From NCBI GenBank assembly GCA_964470965.1, contig CAYYIS010000099.1:1-8263 (forward strand): a stretch of DNA of 8,263 bases, written 5' to 3'. Every line of letters begins with the position of its first letter. The stretch's first letter is position 1. Below, in pieces: positions 5,364-8,263 of the stretch. This DNA comes from CAYYIS01 sp964470965 (GTDB taxonomy: Bacteria > JAAXHH01 > JABIQT01). The position numbers and the translations under genes are program-made. Under the pieces are notes generated by a model, which was given only the letters and a program-made list of their open reading frames with translations, had not been told where the DNA came from and did no database searches.

Positions 5364-8263
5364 TTACTTCAGCAGCGTCATCCGCTTCGTCTCCGTATAT
5401 CCGCTGCCGCTCGTGATGCGGTACAGGTATATCCCGCTGGAAACGCCGGCGCCCCTAATGTTGGTGCCGTTCCACACCGCCTCGTAACGTCCTGCGGCCT
5501 GCACCTGGTCCACCAGCCGCACCACCTCCTGTCCCAGAAGGTTGTACACCGTGAGCGTGATGTGCGTTTGTTCCGGTACCTCGTAAGCTATGCTGGTGGA
5601 GGGGTTGAACGGGTTGGGAGCCGCCTCTGATAGGCTGAAAGCGGCCGGAAGCGCCATTTCCCTGTTCACGGTGGCCGTGACGCCCTCCAGGTGCACCTCC
5701 AGGTAGTGCGCCGTGCGATCTACCAGTTTCACGTCGGTAAGGGTAAGCAGGGATCTCTCGGCGTCCTGCCCTGTGATCGATACCGGCAGGTAGAAGGAGG
5801 GCCTCGAATCCGCCGTCAAACCGGACGCTGGCTGCAGACCGTAGCCCACCAGCGTGTACACGCCGTCCCTGGCGTGGTGCTGCCAGACCAGGCCGCCCCC
5901 GGCTTCCGTGGTAACTAATTCGCCTATCGTCATCAGGGACGGATCGTAGGCGAAGGTCATCTGCACCCCTGACATCACGGATCCCCCGCCCAGTACCACC
6001 GGCACCAGTTGGCGGCCGTCGGGATCTATGCGGACATCTCCAAGGCTGACCGTGACGGGGGCGGAGACGACGGGCACAGGACGCATGACGATACCCAGAA
6101 TAGTATTGATCTGACGAATTGCGTCGGCAACATCGACCTGGTTGTCGATGTTGGCATCGGCAATATTATAATGGGTACTGCCCAGTTCAGGCATGTGGTC
6201 CAGACCAATAATCAAACGCACGATCTGTACCACGTCACCGATCGCAACCCTGCCGTCCCGGCTGATATCTCCTCTAACGCCTGCCTGTATCGCACCCGTA
6301 ATCAAAGTGTCAGGAAACGCAACACCTAAACCGTCCACAAACTCAGTTTCGGAAGCAAAAATCGGGTTTGTACTGCCCAGCGGTGTAGAACCGTCAATAA
6401 CCCCCACTACGGTTAAAACGTGGACATTGGATCCCGTACTGATACTGGCCGCAGTAGGGCTGTACGCCGCTACGCGCAGGGTATCATTCCTCAAGGTGGA
6501 GGTGAATACAAAATCGCCGTGATGGGAGGTGTCGGCCAGGCCGACATAGGTTACCCATTCCGGTTGTGACACCGTACTCGCAAACTGAAGGCCTGCGACG
6601 GGGTGCCCGTTGTTGGGATTGGAAAGGTGAATCGGGATCGCAATGGTATCACCCGGTGCTCCAAATACAGAGGGTATGGATATCGTCACGGGTGCAGGAT
6701 CAGGACCGGACGTTGGTCCCGCCGGGATTCGGTATACATACGCCGAGCCGGATGTACTGGGGGTTTGGACCTTGGTGTTGACTCCCAGCCGGGTATCAAT
6801 GACAGGATCGGGGACGTTCGCTAAAGAGGATCCACTGTTACCTGAAATGAAACCCTGGTTCACGGATCCTACTATTATGTTTACTCCGTCGGTGCCCACG
6901 GCGAGTCCGAATTTGTCGTTCTCAATGGCATCGGACGCCGTAATCATGAATTCTTGGTGCCAGGTGGTGCCGGTTCGTAAGTACACATAAGAGGACCCGC
7001 TGTCCGTCCCGTTGTCGTCCCGACCGGGAGCCCCCACCACTGCCATATCACCTTTTATGGATGCCGCCCAGCCGAAAACGTCGCTGGTGTCTGCATCAGA
7101 GAGGATGAGTTTCTGCTGTAGACTCAGACTATTGCTTCCTCCCGACCTGGTAAATATATACGCAGAACCTGCACTCCCGATCCCATCCACAGCGGTATGC
7201 TGTGCCCCCACAATAAGATCATCGCCTTCCATAGCGATCGATTTACCGAAGTAGTCTTTACCAAAGCCAGCATTACCGGAGAGTTCCTGTGCATAATTCC
7301 AATTCGTACCATCCCGTTCAAAAATATGAACATAACCATTTCCGGTTCCCTGGGACGTAAGTCCAGTGGCACCTACAGCAGCGAAATCTCCGCTGATGGC
7401 AACAGATTCCCCGAAATAGTCATATGCCCCTACGTCTTGTTTTCCATAAACCTTGGTTTGCTCTAACCAGGTTTCACCATCGCGCATATATATATAGGCA
7501 GAACCGCTGTAAGGGCCATTCTCATCGTCATGGGACGCCCCAACGATCGCATAGGGATCGTCGATATCTACGGACGTTCCAAAATAACCCTGTCCGATCT
7601 CGGGCGCGGTAATTTTCACCTGTTGAGACCAGGTTTCGCTTTGGCTCTCGCGCTTGAAGATAAAGGCGGCATCCCCGGCGTAAGAGGCCCCAACAATGAG
7701 ATAGGGACCATCCAGCGATAGGGACCATCCAAAATGATGACCATCAGTGGGGTTAAGCTGATAGGTCTGGATCCACGTGTCATTGAAATCGGAGCGCTTG
7801 TAGATATACACACTGCCGCTGTGGGACGAGAAATCTTTATAGGGAGCGCCTACGGCGGCATAGTTACCATCAATGGCGACCACTCGGCCATATAAATCTC
7901 CCGGTCCGACGTCGGAGGCCGTGAGCTTGAATTCGGATTCCGCGGGAGGCGCAGGAGTAACCCCGGTACCGGAAAGCAGAATATCCGTTACGCCGCCCTC
8001 CGCGTTGTGCGTCAGTTGAAGTAAGGCCGCCTTCGGACCCGTGGATGTCGGAGTGAAGGAGACCCGCAGGTAAACGCTACCGCCTGGTTCCACTACCGGA
8101 GGTACCCACTCACCCATCGGGAAGGATAATGGGCCATAACCGGTCACGGCAAAAGAACCGGCATCGGCACCGGTTATGGCCTTGGCACTCACGGTGAGGG
8201 CCGCCGTACCGGTGTTCTGTACCTCCACAGAATCCAAAACCGAGGCATCCGTCTCCACGTCAC
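5364..8263 (-). CDS. Large modular exported protein: choice-of-anchor-D, seven FG-GAP blades, cohesin-dockerin-cohesin, FlgD-like/T9SS sorting domain (N-terminus outside window)
   Basis: The frame is open through the right edge, so the start is missing. Numbering here counts from the GTG at 8256-8258, which is in frame but probably not the true start, since the domain around it has already begun. Residues 1-100 (VQNTGTAALTV, ITGADAGSF, VSFTPTSTGP, LSGTGV) match choice-of-anchor-D/HYDIN-like modules. Residues about 107-512 form seven FG-GAP blades, enough for a closed integrin-like propeller. Residues about 522-659 and 732-866 are cohesin-like beta domains. Residues about 661-723 form a dockerin with two calcium loops. 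Residues about 868-964 are the NPFNPST...TKRMTLLK C-terminal domain used for type IX secretion or anchoring in FCB bacteria. It is probably a surface or secreted adhesin or scaffold; no catalytic residues are apparent. GC content rises sharply in the C-terminal third. The TAA is at 5364-5366. Confidence 0.92.
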   Translation of the reverse strand, partial: DVETDASVLDSVEVQNTGTAALTVSAKAITGADAGSFAVTGYGPLSFPMGEWVPPVVEPGGSVYLRVSFTPTSTGPKAALLQLTHNAEGGVTDILLSGTGVTPAPPAESEFKLTASDVGPGDLYGRVVAIDGNYAAVGAPYKDFSSHSGSVYIYKRSDFNDTWIQTYQLNPTDGHHFGWSLSLDGPYLIVGASYAGDAAFIFKRESQSETWSQQVKITAPEIGQGYFGTSVDIDDPYAIVGASHDDENGPYSGSAYIYMRDGETWLEQTKVYGKQDVGAYDYFGESVAISGDFAAVGATGLTSQGTGNGYVHIFERDGTNWNYAQELSGNAGFGKDYFGKSIAMEGDDLIVGAQHTAVDGIGSAGSAYIFTRSGGSNSLSLQQKLILSDADTSDVFGWAASIKGDMAVVGAPGRDDNGTDSGSSYVYLRTGTTWHQEFMITASDAIENDKFGLAVGTDGVNIIVGSVNQGFISGNSGSSLANVPDPVIDTRLGVNTKVQTPSTSGSAYVYRIPAGPTSGPDPAPVTISIPSVFGAPGDTIAIPIHLSNPNNGHPVAGLQFASTVSQPEWVTYVGLADTSHHGDFVFTSTLRNDTLRVAAYSPTAASISTGSNVHVLTVVGVIDGSTPLGSTNPIFASETEFVDGLGVAFPDTLITGAIQAGVRGDISRDGRVAIGDVVQIVRLIIGLDHMPELGSTHYNIADANIDNQVDVADAIRQINTILGIVMRPVPVVSAPVTVSLGDVRIDPDGRQLVPVVLGGGSVMSGVQMTFAYDPSLMTIGELVTTEAGGGLVWQHHARDGVYTLVGYGLQPASGLTADSRPSFYLPVSITGQDAERSLLTLTDVKLVDRTAHYLEVHLEGVTATVNREMALPAAFSLSEAAPNPFNPSTSIAYEVPEQTHITLTVYNLLGQEVVRLVDQVQAAGRYEAVWNGTNIRGAGVSSGIYLYRITSGSGYTETKRMTLLK
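5367..5657 (-). other. FlgD-like / T9SS type A C-terminal sorting domain
   Basis: Residues about 868-964 show every landmark of this module: APNPFNPSTSIAYEVPE, LTVYNLLGQEVVRLV, AGRYEAVWNG, SGIYLYRI and a final TKRMTLLK. It is the terminal domain of many exported proteins in FCB-group bacteria. It implies that the protein crosses the outer membrane and is either attached to the surface or released. Confidence 0.85.
5661..6065 (-). other. Second cohesin-like domain of the large protein
   Basis: Residues about 732-866 start APVTVSLGDVRIDPDGRQLV and continue GVQMTFAYDPSLMTIGEL and FYLPVSITG. This is the strand pattern of cohesin/carbohydrate-binding beta-sandwich domains: a V-x-V opening, x-G-x-Q-x-x-F/L-x-Y-D-P in the middle, and a late V-x-I strand. 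The first cohesin-like domain, at about 6282-6695, has VTISIPSVFGAPGDTIAIPI and VAGLQFA. The assignment is by pattern, not by alignment. Confidence 0.65.
6090..6278 (-). other. Dockerin type I domain within the large protein
   Basis: Two EF-hand-like calcium loops are visible: DISRDGRVAIGD (ligand positions D664, S666, D668, R670, D675) followed by the helix VVQIVRLIIGL, and DANIDNQVDVAD (D701, N703, D705, Q707, D712) followed by AIRQINTILGI. The 1,3,5,7,12 ligand spacing is canonical. Dockerins bind cohesin domains; here the flanking domains on both sides are themselves cohesin-like. Confidence 0.88.
6723..7940 (-). repeat. Seven FG-GAP (integrin-alpha-like) repeats
   Basis: Seven units share the pattern (Y/F)FG-x3-(A/S)(I/L/V)-x-G-x5-VGA and end in GSAY(I/V)(Y/F)-x-R. 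The cores are LYGRVVAIDGNYAAVGAP, HFGWSLSLDG, YFGTSVDIDD, YFGESVAISG, YFGKSIAMEG, VFGWAASIKG and KFGLAVGTDG. Most units carry a TW-x-(Q/E) strand between blades. Seven is the number needed for one closed propeller. The last blade has an insertion of about 35 residues between VGSVNQG and GSAYVYR. Confidence 0.9.

Overview
The window comes from a bacterium, most likely of the FCB group (Latescibacterota, Marinimicrobia, KSB1 and relatives). The main evidence is the large protein at the right end. It finishes in the NPFNPST...LGQEV...SGIYLYR...LLK module (FlgD-like / type IX secretion 'type A' sorting domain) that is common in those lineages. The phylum is an inference. All genes I can support lie on the minus strand, so transcription runs from high to low coordinates.

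Layout in transcription order: (1) 8263-5364, the C-terminal 965 or so codons of a large modular exported protein. It carries a choice-of-anchor-D-like domain, seven FG-GAP propeller blades, a cohesin-like domain, a dockerin, a second cohesin-like domain and a sorting domain. (2) 5363-4658, a 706-base gap with no convincing gene; it holds a 16-base imperfect direct repeat and broken coding-like stretches. (3) 4657-3173, an exported alpha/beta hydrolase with C-terminal TPRs. (4) 3172-2936, a gap with a good sigma70-like promoter. (5) 2935-1793, a TolB-like six-bladed propeller whose open frame stops after five blades, while the sixth blade is encoded out of frame down to 1717. (6) 1744-620, a di-heme cytochrome c peroxidase/MauG-family lipoprotein. 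(7) 584-462, a possible 40-residue peptide. (8) 455-1, the N-terminal 151 residues of a mandelate racemase/muconate lactonizing enzyme family member that runs off the left edge.

The propeller, cytochrome, small ORF and enolase-superfamily gene are tightly packed and probably cotranscribed from the promoter near 3012-3040. Three products (hydrolase, propeller, di-heme cytochrome) carry export or lipoprotein signals, so most of the locus acts in the periplasm or on the cell surface. The enolase-superfamily enzyme should be cytoplasmic. No mobile element, CRISPR array, tRNA or rRNA was seen.

The observations most worth following are the frameshifted sixth blade, which also bears on the cytochrome's start codon, and the cohesin-dockerin-cohesin order within one exported polypeptide.
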